A DNA stretch of 45,838 nucleotides from Verrucomicrobiota bacterium (GTDB lineage Bacteria; Bacteroidota; Bacteroidia; Flavobacteriales_E; Vicingaceae): the NCBI GenBank assembly GCA_002713165.1, contig PAVT01000041.1, positions 1 to 45,838 of the forward strand. Reading direction: 5' to 3'. The translations under genes were made by a program, and so were the position numbers. Of this stretch, positions 9,494 through 17,426 are shown in pieces (the stretch's first letter is position 1; every line of letters starts with the position of its first letter). Below the pieces are notes generated by a model. It was given only the letters and a program-made list of their open reading frames with translations, was not told the DNA's origin and ran no database searches.

Positions 9494-9928
9494 ATGTTTT
9501 CAAAAGCCTGTGAATATGGAATAAAGTCAGCAATTTATGTTGCTGAGCAATCTATTGACGGCAGACGAGTAAGCATCAAAGATGTAACCAAAGCCATAAA
9601 CTCGCCTGAAGCTTATACTTCGAAAATATTACAACAGCTCAAAAACAATGGACTGATTAATTCGGATAGAGGACCCGGAGGAGGTTTTTCAATTGACCCT
9701 AAAACCATGGAGAAAATGACACTTAGTGATATAGTAACCGCTTTTGATGGTGACAGTATTTACAGAGGATGTGGCTTGGGATTTAAAAAATGTAATGCTG
9801 CCAAACCTTGTCCCGTTCATCATGAGTTTGCTAAAATTCGGGATCAACTAGCAAAAATGTTAAGTGAAACAACGATTAAATCTCTTGCATTGCAATTGCA
9901 GGATGGTTTATCCTTTTTAAAGACATAA
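9494..9928 (+). CDS. Rrf2 family transcriptional regulator (putative Fe-S or NO sensor)
   Basis: MFSKACEYGIKSAIYVAEQS...GGGFSI winged helix; Cys cluster CGLGFKKCNAAKPCPVHHEF (C-x6-C-x5-C). Confidence 0.93.
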   Translation: MFSKACEYGIKSAIYVAEQSIDGRRVSIKDVTKAINSPEAYTSKILQQLKNNGLINSDRGPGGGFSIDPKTMEKMTLSDIVTAFDGDSIYRGCGLGFKKCNAAKPCPVHHEFAKIRDQLAKMLSETTIKSLALQLQDGLSFLKT

Positions 9929-9943
9929 AAAAATTTGAAATAA

Positions 9944-9965
9944 TAATGGACAAGTTTATCCACTA
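9944..9965. promoter_or_regulatory. inverted-repeat operator, probable Rrf2 site 2 (upstream of the ccoN-like gene)
   Basis: TAATGGACAAGTTTATCCACTA, same 22-nt length and 18/22 identity to 9434-9455; lies 10 nt before the ccoN-like ATG. Confidence 0.65.
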
Positions 9966-9975
9966 ATAAAACATA

Positions 9976-11721
9976 ATGGTAGTAAACAGCATTTTTAATG
10001 AATCGGGAATCCTAATCACAATCGCCTTAATTATGGTTCCTGTCTTGGTTGGGGCATTGCTCGCCTATTCAAAAGCAATTCAGGTATTAAAAGAACTTAA
10101 CACCAAGCATAAAATCAAAGAGTTTCAAAAGAGAATTGAATCCCTGAGCGAAGAAGAAATAAATGAATTAAAACAGAGACAGGAAGAGTTGGAGTTTCGT
10201 TTGGCAGACAATGAATTGTCAGGCAAACACCTTCCAAAAGATAAGCGAGGTTTAATCAACAAAATAGAGCAGATAGAAGAATTAAGGTTTATTGATAGAA
10301 AAAAGAAAAGTATCCCTAGGCCTTCTGTAGATCCACGACTTGCTAAACTCATTTTATGGTTTTTGGGAACCGCTACTTTTTGGCTGTTATTTGGTACTAC
10401 AGTTGGCGAGTACTTAGGTATCAAATTCGTTGTGCCCGATGCAGATCATTATTCTTGGTTGAGTTTTGGTAGGCTTCGTCCTGTACATACCAACGCTGTA
10501 TTTTGGGGGTGGTCATCTTTAGCAATGCTTGGACTAGCATATTATGTAGTACCAAGAGTAAGCAATGTCCCAATTTTTAGTGTCAAACAGGGATATTGGA
10601 CATTATTTTTAGTCAATATTACTGTGATTACCGGAAGCTTGTTCCTGATGACAGGTATTAACAATGGCGGTGGAGAATACCGAGAATATATATGGCCGGT
10701 TATGTTGTTGTTTGGTATTGCCATTATCATTACCCTAAACAACTTTCTGAAAACTATTGCAAGAAGAAAAACCAAAGAAATCTACGTTTCCAATTGGTAC
10801 ATTGTGGCAGCTTTAATGTTTGTAGTCGTTATTGCCATTGTTGCCTATTGGCCTACATGGCAAATCGGCTTAGGAGAAACCATCGTACAGGGTTATTATA
10901 TGCATCAGGGCGTTGGTATGTGGTTCATGCTTTTCACCCTCGGATTAATGTATTACTACCTGCCTCAGCAACTGAATAAACCCATTTACTCTTATAGCTT
11001 AGGAATACTAGCATTTTGGGCACAGATTATTTTCTACACTTTAATCGGAACCCATCATTTTATATTTAGTGCCATCCCTTGGTGGTTGCAAACAGTTGCC
11101 ATTGTCGGGAGTGCAGGAATGGTCATTCCCGTTATTGCAGGAACAACCAACTTTCTGATGACCTTCAAAGGTTCATGGCATAAAGTGTCAAACAGTTACA
11201 CCCTCCCCTTCTATCTGATTGGAATCATTTTTTACTTTACAGGATCGTTGCAAGGAACGGCTGAAGCTTTCAGGTACACCAATCTATTATGGCATTTTAC
11301 TGACTTTACTGTTGCTCACTCTCACCTGACCATGTATGGCATAATTGCATTTATGTTGTGGGCATTTATTTATACCATTGTTCCGAGATTAACAGGGAAA
11401 GAACCTCCTCAAAGTACGGTGGGTGCTCATTTTTGGTTAGCTCTGATCGGTTTGATGTTTTATACCGTTCCCTTAATGATCGGAGCTTCAATAAGGGGCT
11501 TAATGTGGATGGATGCCAAACCTTTTATAGATAGTGTGAGTATGATGGCTCCTTATTGGCTTTGGAGAGCCATCGGCGGAAGCTTAATGTGGCTGTCTCA
11601 CATCCTATTTGCCTATAATTTTTACAAGATGGTTTTTCAAAAAGAAGAAATAAAGATTCCCGATTCTCCTCAAGAGATATTGAGACTAAGAGAGCAACTT
11701 GAGAAACAACAAACTACATAA
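9976..11721 (+). CDS. ccoN: C-family (cbb3-like) heme-copper oxidase catalytic subunit with an N-terminal TM/coiled-coil extension
   Basis: FGRLRPVHTNAVFWGW, MHQGVGMWF (CuB His), FYTLIGTHHFIF (CuB HisHis with Tyr at -6), HFTDFTVAHSHLTMYG (heme His). Confidence 0.88.
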   Translation: MVVNSIFNESGILITIALIMVPVLVGALLAYSKAIQVLKELNTKHKIKEFQKRIESLSEEEINELKQRQEELEFRLADNELSGKHLPKDKRGLINKIEQIEELRFIDRKKKSIPRPSVDPRLAKLILWFLGTATFWLLFGTTVGEYLGIKFVVPDADHYSWLSFGRLRPVHTNAVFWGWSSLAMLGLAYYVVPRVSNVPIFSVKQGYWTLFLVNITVITGSLFLMTGINNGGGEYREYIWPVMLLFGIAIIITLNNFLKTIARRKTKEIYVSNWYIVAALMFVVVIAIVAYWPTWQIGLGETIVQGYYMHQGVGMWFMLFTLGLMYYYLPQQLNKPIYSYSLGILAFWAQIIFYTLIGTHHFIFSAIPWWLQTVAIVGSAGMVIPVIAGTTNFLMTFKGSWHKVSNSYTLPFYLIGIIFYFTGSLQGTAEAFRYTNLLWHFTDFTVAHSHLTMYGIIAFMLWAFIYTIVPRLTGKEPPQSTVGAHFWLALIGLMFYTVPLMIGASIRGLMWMDAKPFIDSVSMMAPYWLWRAIGGSLMWLSHILFAYNFYKMVFQKEEIKIPDSPQEILRLREQLEKQQTT

Positions 11722-11732
11722 CAGACACAGCA

Positions 11733-12737
11733 ATGGAATTTTTTAACAATCATAGAAAGCTATTTACCACCGCATTGTTCATGTTTGTGGCATTGACCAT
11801 AATAGTAGCTCTGAAACCTGCTATTAACAATCAGGAGAACAATTCACCTTTGCCCAATGCAGAGCCACTTAACAAAGTGGAAATGGCCGGAAAGAAAGTA
11901 TATATCTCAGAAGGCTGTGTCGCTTGCCATACCCAACAAGTAAGAAATGTTGAAATGGATGAGGTTTGGGGTAAACGACCCGGTATTGCGGCAGATTACG
12001 CCAACATTAGGCGAACAGATTTTTGGCGAAATACAGCGACCCTCATGGGAACAGAAAGAACCGGCCCCGACCTAACCAATGTAGGAAATCGTCAGCCTAG
12101 TTTAGCATGGAATCTGCTGCATTTGTATCAGCCAAGGGCGGTAGTAAAGGAATCCATTATGCCTGCCTATCCGTGGTTATTCGAGATAAAGGATTCCGTG
12201 GGTGTAGAAGATGTAGAGGTGATTGTGCCGGAAGAATATCGAAAGACCGATAAAGGAAAAGTGGTGGCTACTCAAAAGGTACTTGATTTAGTGGCCTATT
12301 TACAAAGCCTAAAACAAACTCCACTTACCAACGAAAGTGACAATCCTGAATTTCTTTACAAGAAAAAGAAAGAGCCTGAATTTCTAAAAGAGAAAGTCGG
12401 CTCATTAGATGGCAAAGCACTATACGCAAGTAACTGTCAGAGTTGTCATCAGGCAAACGGAGAGGGTTTAAAAGGAGCTTTTCCACCCTTAAAAGGGAGT
12501 TCAATTGTACTCGGTGATGACTTAGAGTTATTAGTTTCTATAATTATGCTTGGTTATGATGCCCGACCTGAATACGCAGTTATGAATGCCGTAGGTAAAG
12601 ACAATGGGCTTACGCCTGAAGAAATCACAGCCATCATTAACCATGAAAAAACAAGTTGGGGCAATGATGCACAGACTGTAAGTACAGAAGAAGTAAAAAA
12701 AATAGTTGAATTCATTGAATTGACCTCCGGAAAATAG
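11733..12737 (+). CDS. CcoO-like cytochrome c subunit fused to a second cytochrome c domain
   Basis: CcoO motifs CVACHTQQVRN, RTGPDLTNVGNR, LHLYQPRAVVKESIMPAYPWL; second heme site CQSCHQANGEG. Confidence 0.88.
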   Translation: MEFFNNHRKLFTTALFMFVALTIIVALKPAINNQENNSPLPNAEPLNKVEMAGKKVYISEGCVACHTQQVRNVEMDEVWGKRPGIAADYANIRRTDFWRNTATLMGTERTGPDLTNVGNRQPSLAWNLLHLYQPRAVVKESIMPAYPWLFEIKDSVGVEDVEVIVPEEYRKTDKGKVVATQKVLDLVAYLQSLKQTPLTNESDNPEFLYKKKKEPEFLKEKVGSLDGKALYASNCQSCHQANGEGLKGAFPPLKGSSIVLGDDLELLVSIIMLGYDARPEYAVMNAVGKDNGLTPEEITAIINHEKTSWGNDAQTVSTEEVKKIVEFIELTSGK

Positions 12738-12741
12738 AAAC

Positions 12742-13026
12742 ATGAAGAAAAAATATTGGATTACCGCAGTTTTAATCACCATTTATCATCTCTCAATGGC
12801 GTGTGATGTATGTGACAAACAACAACCAAAAATTACTGCGGGTTTAACACATGGTGTTGGCCCCACAAGTAATTGGGATTGGGTAAATATATCCATTATC
12901 ACCGCCTTCACACTGCTTACCCTTTTTCTTTCAATTAAATACTTAGCAAAACCGGGAGAAAAAAATAAAAACCACATCAAAAGAAGCATTTTAACAAACT
13001 CAGAGCAATACGATGAAACAAGATAA
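12742..13026 (+). CDS. small membrane protein with CxxC after a signal-like segment
   Basis: 94 aa; N-terminal hydrophobic segment then CDVCDK, second TM NISIITAFTLLTLFLSIKYL. Confidence 0.6.
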   Translation: MKKKYWITAVLITIYHLSMACDVCDKQQPKITAGLTHGVGPTSNWDWVNISIITAFTLLTLFLSIKYLAKPGEKNKNHIKRSILTNSEQYDETR

Positions 13027-13417
13027 TAGCAAGGTAGTACTGTTCATAGATGAAGATGTTGAACCGATTGCTGAGCTATCAACGCCCATTCAGTTTGAAT
13101 TGGATACTACCAAACTCACCGATGGAGAGCATACATTGAGAATTGTAAGTAAATCTCCTCATGGAAAAGAAGGTTTAAGAAAGATAAAGTTTACCGTAAA
13201 AAACGGTCCTGACATAACCCTATCAGGGTTAAAAGACAATCAGGTAATAGATGGAATTCAACCCATTATGATTAATGCCTATGATAAGGGTAACCAAAAG
13301 GAATTCATCATAAAAGGGAGTGAAACTCCTGAAAGCATTCCCAATTGGCTTTGGATTATAATTATCCTCTTTGTTGGATGGATGATTTACTACTTAACCA
13401 CAAATTTTAATTTATAA
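13013..13417 (+). CDS. Ig-like/beta domain protein with a C-terminal TM anchor (HCO operon accessory)
   Basis: Overlaps the upstream stop; LTDGEHTLRIVSKSPHG...KIKFTVKNGPDITLSGL, C-terminal IPNWLWIIIILFVGWMIYYL. Confidence 0.6.
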   Translation: MKQDNSKVVLFIDEDVEPIAELSTPIQFELDTTKLTDGEHTLRIVSKSPHGKEGLRKIKFTVKNGPDITLSGLKDNQVIDGIQPIMINAYDKGNQKEFIIKGSETPESIPNWLWIIIILFVGWMIYYLTTNFNL

Positions 13418-13421
13418 AACT

Positions 13422-13757
13422 ATGGAAGCAATAATCTCAAAAACAGTACAAATGGAAACGACGTCAACGCAAGCTGCTCAGCTTAATTGGTTTAACAGAC
13501 AGGTAGCCAATTTTGAAGAATCAAGATTTGGTGTTATGGCAATGATGCTAGCGGTTCAAACCTGTTGGGGTTCCATAGCGGCAGGATTAAGTTATAGTAA
13601 CGAAACCATCTTGGGTCTAGCCCTTTGTGGGACTTTTACCATGCTCAATAACACCGTATTGATTGCACAAGGCCCTGCGAAATGGTGTGTAGGTATATTT
13701 TCGGCGGCTATAATTGTAAACACCATTATTATTCTAATAGAATTAATCGGAGGATAA
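13422..13757 (+). CDS. small multi-TM membrane protein
   Basis: 111 aa with about three hydrophobic segments; stop overlaps the next ATG. Confidence 0.6.
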   Translation: MEAIISKTVQMETTSTQAAQLNWFNRQVANFEESRFGVMAMMLAVQTCWGSIAAGLSYSNETILGLALCGTFTMLNNTVLIAQGPAKWCVGIFSAAIIVNTIIILIELIGG

Positions 13758-14149
13758 TGAAAAGAAAGGAAATCATCAGTTTGGAGGAAGTAAAAACATT
13801 GGTAGATGAATTTTACACCAAAGTGAGAAGTGATGAATTGCTAAAAAATATTTTCAATGAGCGAATTCAGAGTCGATGGTCGGAGCATTTGGAAAATATG
13901 TACCGCTTTTGGCAAACTGTTTTATTAGATGAGCACACATATAGCGGAAGTCCATTTCTGCCACATGCCAATATGCCTGTGAAGCTTATTCATTTTGAAC
14001 GTTGGCAAGAGCTATTCAATAAAACTGTGGACGAGAACTTTATTGGAGATAAAGCCATGGAAGCAAAAAGACGTGCTAAAATGATGGCTACCATGTTTCA
14101 TCATAAAATTGAATATTATAAAAACAATACAGCAACACCACTTAAATGA
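13757..14149 (+). CDS. group III truncated haemoglobin
   Basis: ATG at 13757 (TAATG overlap); FYTKVRSDELLKNIFNERI, HLENMYRFWQTVLL, PHANMPVKLIHFERWQELF typical of group III trHb. Confidence 0.88.
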   Translation: MKRKEIISLEEVKTLVDEFYTKVRSDELLKNIFNERIQSRWSEHLENMYRFWQTVLLDEHTYSGSPFLPHANMPVKLIHFERWQELFNKTVDENFIGDKAMEAKRRAKMMATMFHHKIEYYKNNTATPLK

Positions 14150-14598
14150 GCATTGTTAAATATCCTATTAGTGTAATTGCCACTTTTTTGTGGGTTGGTT
14201 TTATATGTGCCATTAGTTTTATGGAGGCTTGGCTAAAATTCAGAGCCGATGGCATTACCTTGTCTTTAGGTTTAGGAATTGGTCGATTGGTATTTAGTGC
14301 TTTAAACAAGGTTGAATGGGTATTAGCCATAGCAATTCTGCTTAATCAGTTTTTTGACCTAAAATCAATCTCTGTAAAGAAGTTAATCCCCTTTTTTATA
14401 CCATTTGTGCTTTTAATAACTCAAACTTTTTGGCTTTTACCTGCTTTAGATTATAGGGCAGAATTAATCATTCAAGGGCAGATCTTACCTCCTTCAAATC
14501 TACATTTCTATTATGTAGGTATGGAAGTAGTTAAAGTGATTAGCCTATTCCTGTTCGGAATATCATTATTTACCTTAAAAACGAAAAATGAAGGATAA
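14146..14598 (+). CDS. 4-TM membrane protein of unknown function
   Basis: 150 aa, four hydrophobic segments; overlaps both neighbouring genes. Confidence 0.65.
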   Translation: MSIVKYPISVIATFLWVGFICAISFMEAWLKFRADGITLSLGLGIGRLVFSALNKVEWVLAIAILLNQFFDLKSISVKKLIPFFIPFVLLITQTFWLLPALDYRAELIIQGQILPPSNLHFYYVGMEVVKVISLFLFGISLFTLKTKNEG

Positions 14599-15499
14599 AC
14601 TTTTGCAAGAAATTAAGAATAAGTACAGGGATTTGGGAGAAAACTCCGAAACCTATTTGAAAGGATTATTACACGCTAAACCCATCAATTATTGGGATTA
14701 TGTAGAAGTTGAAACCTTGCTTTCGCTTCAAAAACCAAGAACCAATTTTAAGGATGAAGAAATCTTCATCATGTATCATCAGGTAACTGAATTGGTTTTA
14801 AAGATGATCGTACACGAATTGAAACAACTTGTTTTTGAACAATTTAATGAACAGATATGGCTCGATAAACTCAATCGAATTATTCGTTATACTGATATGC
14901 TGATTACTTCTTTTGATGTAATGAAATCGGGAATGAGTTATGATGACTACAATACCTTTAGAAGTACGCTGACACCTGCAAGTGGATTCCAAAGTGCTCA
15001 ATTCCGACAAATTGAATTGTACTGTACTCGTGTAGAAAATTTATTAAATGAGGAAGGAAGAAAAAGAATCGGAGAGAATCCTTCAGTTCAGGATTACTTT
15101 GAACACATTTATTGGAAAGATGCAGGCTTAAACAGAAAGACAGGAAAGAAGTCTTTGACCTTAAGCCAATTTGAGGAGAAGTATTTGAATCAGTTTATTG
15201 CTTTGGCAGAGCAAGTGAAAGGAGAAACCTTAGAAGAAAAGGTTCTAAAAGCGAACTGCTCTAATGAATTGAAAGAGAAATTGAGAGCCTTCGATGACTT
15301 CTACAATGTAAAATGGCCAATGGTTCATTTAGAAACAGCCCAACATTACTTAGATAAGAAAGGAGAAAATAAAGCAGCTACGGGAGGCAGTGAATGGAAG
15401 AAATATCTACATCCGAAATTTCAACAGCGTAAATTCTTCCCAACCTTATGGGATAAAGAAGAGTTGGAAATTTGGGGTGAAAAATCAAACGAAAAATAA
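14588..15499 (+). CDS. tryptophan 2,3-dioxygenase family heme protein
   Basis: FIMYHQVTELVLKMIVHEL, FRSTLTPASGFQSAQFRQIE, HLETAQHYL...ATGGSEWKKYL correspond to TDO motifs. Confidence 0.88.
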   Translation: MKDKLLQEIKNKYRDLGENSETYLKGLLHAKPINYWDYVEVETLLSLQKPRTNFKDEEIFIMYHQVTELVLKMIVHELKQLVFEQFNEQIWLDKLNRIIRYTDMLITSFDVMKSGMSYDDYNTFRSTLTPASGFQSAQFRQIELYCTRVENLLNEEGRKRIGENPSVQDYFEHIYWKDAGLNRKTGKKSLTLSQFEEKYLNQFIALAEQVKGETLEEKVLKANCSNELKEKLRAFDDFYNVKWPMVHLETAQHYLDKKGENKAATGGSEWKKYLHPKFQQRKFFPTLWDKEELEIWGEKSNEK

Positions 15500-15515
15500 A
15501 TTAAAAACATAAGAA

Positions 15516-16244
15516 ATGAATATTACAGAAAATGACATTGTAGGAGAATTGGTGGCGAAAGATTATAGAACAGCATCTGTTTTTAAGTCAGAAGGCATTG
15601 ACTTTTGTTGTCGAGGGAATCGTAGCATTCAGGAGGTTTCTAAACACAACAACATTGAAACGGAAACCCTGATTGAAAAATTAAATGCAGCTATAACCGG
15701 AACAAGTGGAACTACGGATTATGATTCATGGCCAATTGATCTTTTAGCGGACTATATTGAAAAAAAACACCACCGCTATGTAGAAGAAAAAATTGCTGAA
15801 ATAAAACCTTATCTGAGTAAGGTAGTGAGTGTGCATGGAAAGCAGCATCCGGAATTAGAAGAAATACAAGTGCTATTCAATGGAGCGGCAGGCGAATTGG
15901 CGATGCACATGAAAAAGGAAGAATTGGTATTGTTTCCATTCATCCGTAAAATGGTAAAATCAAAACAAAGCAATGAGTCGATAGAGGTACCTCATTTTGG
16001 AACAGTTGACAATCCTATAGCCATGATGAAAGAAGAGCATGACAAGGAAGGCATTCGATTCAGGAAGATTGCCGAATTAAGTTCCAATTATACGACACCT
16101 ACTGATGCTTGCAATACTTACAAAGTAACTTATGCACTGCTAAAGGAGTTTGAAGCAGACTTACATTTGCACATTCACTTAGAAAATAACATCTTGTTTC
16201 CAAAAGCTTTAAAAATGGAACAGGATTTACTTCATACAACGTAG
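15516..16244 (+). CDS. ric: iron-sulfur cluster repair di-iron protein (RIC/ScdA/YtfE)
   Basis: N-terminal DUF542 FKSEGIDFCCRGNRSIQEV; hemerythrin-like H/E motifs (HHRYVEEK, MKKEELVLFPFI, EEHDKEG, HIHLENNILFPKA). Confidence 0.93.
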   Translation: MNITENDIVGELVAKDYRTASVFKSEGIDFCCRGNRSIQEVSKHNNIETETLIEKLNAAITGTSGTTDYDSWPIDLLADYIEKKHHRYVEEKIAEIKPYLSKVVSVHGKQHPELEEIQVLFNGAAGELAMHMKKEELVLFPFIRKMVKSKQSNESIEVPHFGTVDNPIAMMKEEHDKEGIRFRKIAELSSNYTTPTDACNTYKVTYALLKEFEADLHLHIHLENNILFPKALKMEQDLLHTT

Positions 16245-16588
16245 TGATTGAAGAAAATAGATTGAGAGAAACATACAAAGTGCAGGTGATTGATTTTTTA
16301 GGTGAATCAAACACATTAACATTTCGAAGCCATCAATACCGAAACCTTATGGAAATGATTGTAGATCAGTTAAGCGAAGATATTGGCGACTGTATGGGCA
16401 GGGCTTGGTGTGGCACATGCCACGTTGAATTGGTGCAAGGAAACTTAGTAGATGATAAGGATAGCAAAGAAGATCATAAACTAAAAGAGTTATACAATCA
16501 TAGCCAAGCTAGCAGGCTTTCCTGTCAAATTATGGTGAACAAAGAATTAGATGGCTTAACCTTCAAACTATTGTCAGAATATGTCTAA
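16244..16588 (+). CDS. [2Fe-2S] ferredoxin-like protein
   Basis: GTG start overlapping the RIC stop; CMGRAWCGTC (C-x5-C-x2-C) plus RLSCQIMV gives the ISC-ferredoxin Cys pattern. Confidence 0.75.
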   Translation: MIEENRLRETYKVQVIDFLGESNTLTFRSHQYRNLMEMIVDQLSEDIGDCMGRAWCGTCHVELVQGNLVDDKDSKEDHKLKELYNHSQASRLSCQIMVNKELDGLTFKLLSEYV

Positions 16589-17042
16589 GCCCTTAAAAAG
16601 ACATCTGTTATTACAGGATTTAAGCCGGGATCATCATCATGGTTTATTGCTATGTTGGAAAATCAGAACAGGCTTCAAAAAAGAAATTGCTCCAAAACGC
16701 ATGATGAAGTATGCTCAATGGTTTTGGAAGAATCATTTAAAAGTCCACTTTAAAATTGAAGAGGAAACTGTTTTCCCTATTCTTGGAAAAGAGCACGATT
16801 TGATTAAAAAAGCATTGAGTGAACACCGGAAAATTAAACGCTTAATGGAAGGAACTGATAACATAGAAGTCCGATTAAATAGCATTGAAGAGCAATTAGA
16901 GCAGCACATTCGTTTTGAAGAAAGAATATTGTTTCAGGAAGTTCAGTCTATAGCAACAGAAACTGAGCTAAAGCACGTAAAAGAAGCTCATTCTGAAGAA
17001 AACTTTGTTGATAACCTAAATGATCCCTTTTGGGAAAAATAA
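16581..17042 (+). CDS. hemerythrin domain protein
   Basis: LSRDHHHGLLLCWKIR, HFKIEEETVFPIL, EHRKIKRLM, HIRFEERILF. Confidence 0.88.
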   Translation: MSKPLKRHLLLQDLSRDHHHGLLLCWKIRTGFKKEIAPKRMMKYAQWFWKNHLKVHFKIEEETVFPILGKEHDLIKKALSEHRKIKRLMEGTDNIEVRLNSIEEQLEQHIRFEERILFQEVQSIATETELKHVKEAHSEENFVDNLNDPFWEK

Positions 17043-17067
17043 AGCAGGATAAGAAGAATATTTTATT

Positions 17068-17086
17068 TAGTTAGGAATCCTTACTA
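17068..17086. promoter_or_regulatory. palindromic operator overlapping the redox-cassette promoter (putative MarR site A)
   Basis: TAGTTAGGAATCCTTACTA (8 of 9 position pairs complementary) adjoining TATATTTG -7 element at 17085-17092. Confidence 0.55.
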
Positions 17087-17128
17087 TATTTGCAACGCAA
17101 TAATGCAATAACTAAAATTCTTTTAATT

Positions 17129-17362
17129 ATGAGTAAATCAATTTTTTATCACGCAGGCTGCCCTGTATGTGTAAGTGCAGAGCAAGACATTATCGATCTA
17201 GTGGGTTCTGCCAATGTTGAAGTCGTGAACATCGGTGAAGACAAGTCAAGAATTCCCGAAGCTGAAGCAGCCGGTGTTAAGTCTGTACCTGCATTGGTAA
17301 CTCCAAACGGCAATGCATTGCACATCAACTTTGGTGCTTCAATGGCTGACGTAAAAGGCTAA
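17129..17362 (+). CDS. glutaredoxin/thioredoxin-like protein (CPVC)
   Basis: ATG at 17129, since the ORF-track start at 17090 lies inside the promoter; MSKSIFYHAGCPVCVSAEQDI...GVKSVPALVTPNG. Confidence 0.8.
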   Translation: MSKSIFYHAGCPVCVSAEQDIIDLVGSANVEVVNIGEDKSRIPEAEAAGVKSVPALVTPNGNALHINFGASMADVKG

Positions 17363-17377
17363 TTTTTTAATCTATAT

Positions 17378-17412
17378 AGTTAGGAGTCCTATTTATTATG
17401 GGGCTCCTAACT
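17378..17412. promoter_or_regulatory. long inverted repeat: hairpin/terminator or paired operator (putative MarR site B)
   Basis: AGTTAGGAGTCC ... GGGGCTCCTAACT; left arm lies within TAGTTAGGAGTCCTATTTA (17377-17395), resembling site A. Confidence 0.5.
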
Positions 17413-17426
17413 TGTAAAATCTAAAC

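Noticed and set aside
10692-10979. Alternative-frame + ORF inside the ccoN-like gene
   Set aside because: It lies inside the oxidase CDS in another frame, and its Cys/His/Tyr-rich composition is typical of an out-of-frame read.
9976-11721. Annotating the catalytic subunit as a classical nitric oxide reductase (NorB/qNOR)
   Set aside because: The NO-related gene context is suggestive, but the Tyr at the cbb3 crosslink position (FYTLIGTHH) and CcoN/CcoO motifs favour a C-family oxidase. Kept only as a hypothesis.
13682-13756. Upstream extension of the truncated haemoglobin ORF
   Set aside because: It overlaps the preceding membrane protein gene; the ATG at 13757 (TAATG coupling) gives a normal group III trHb length.
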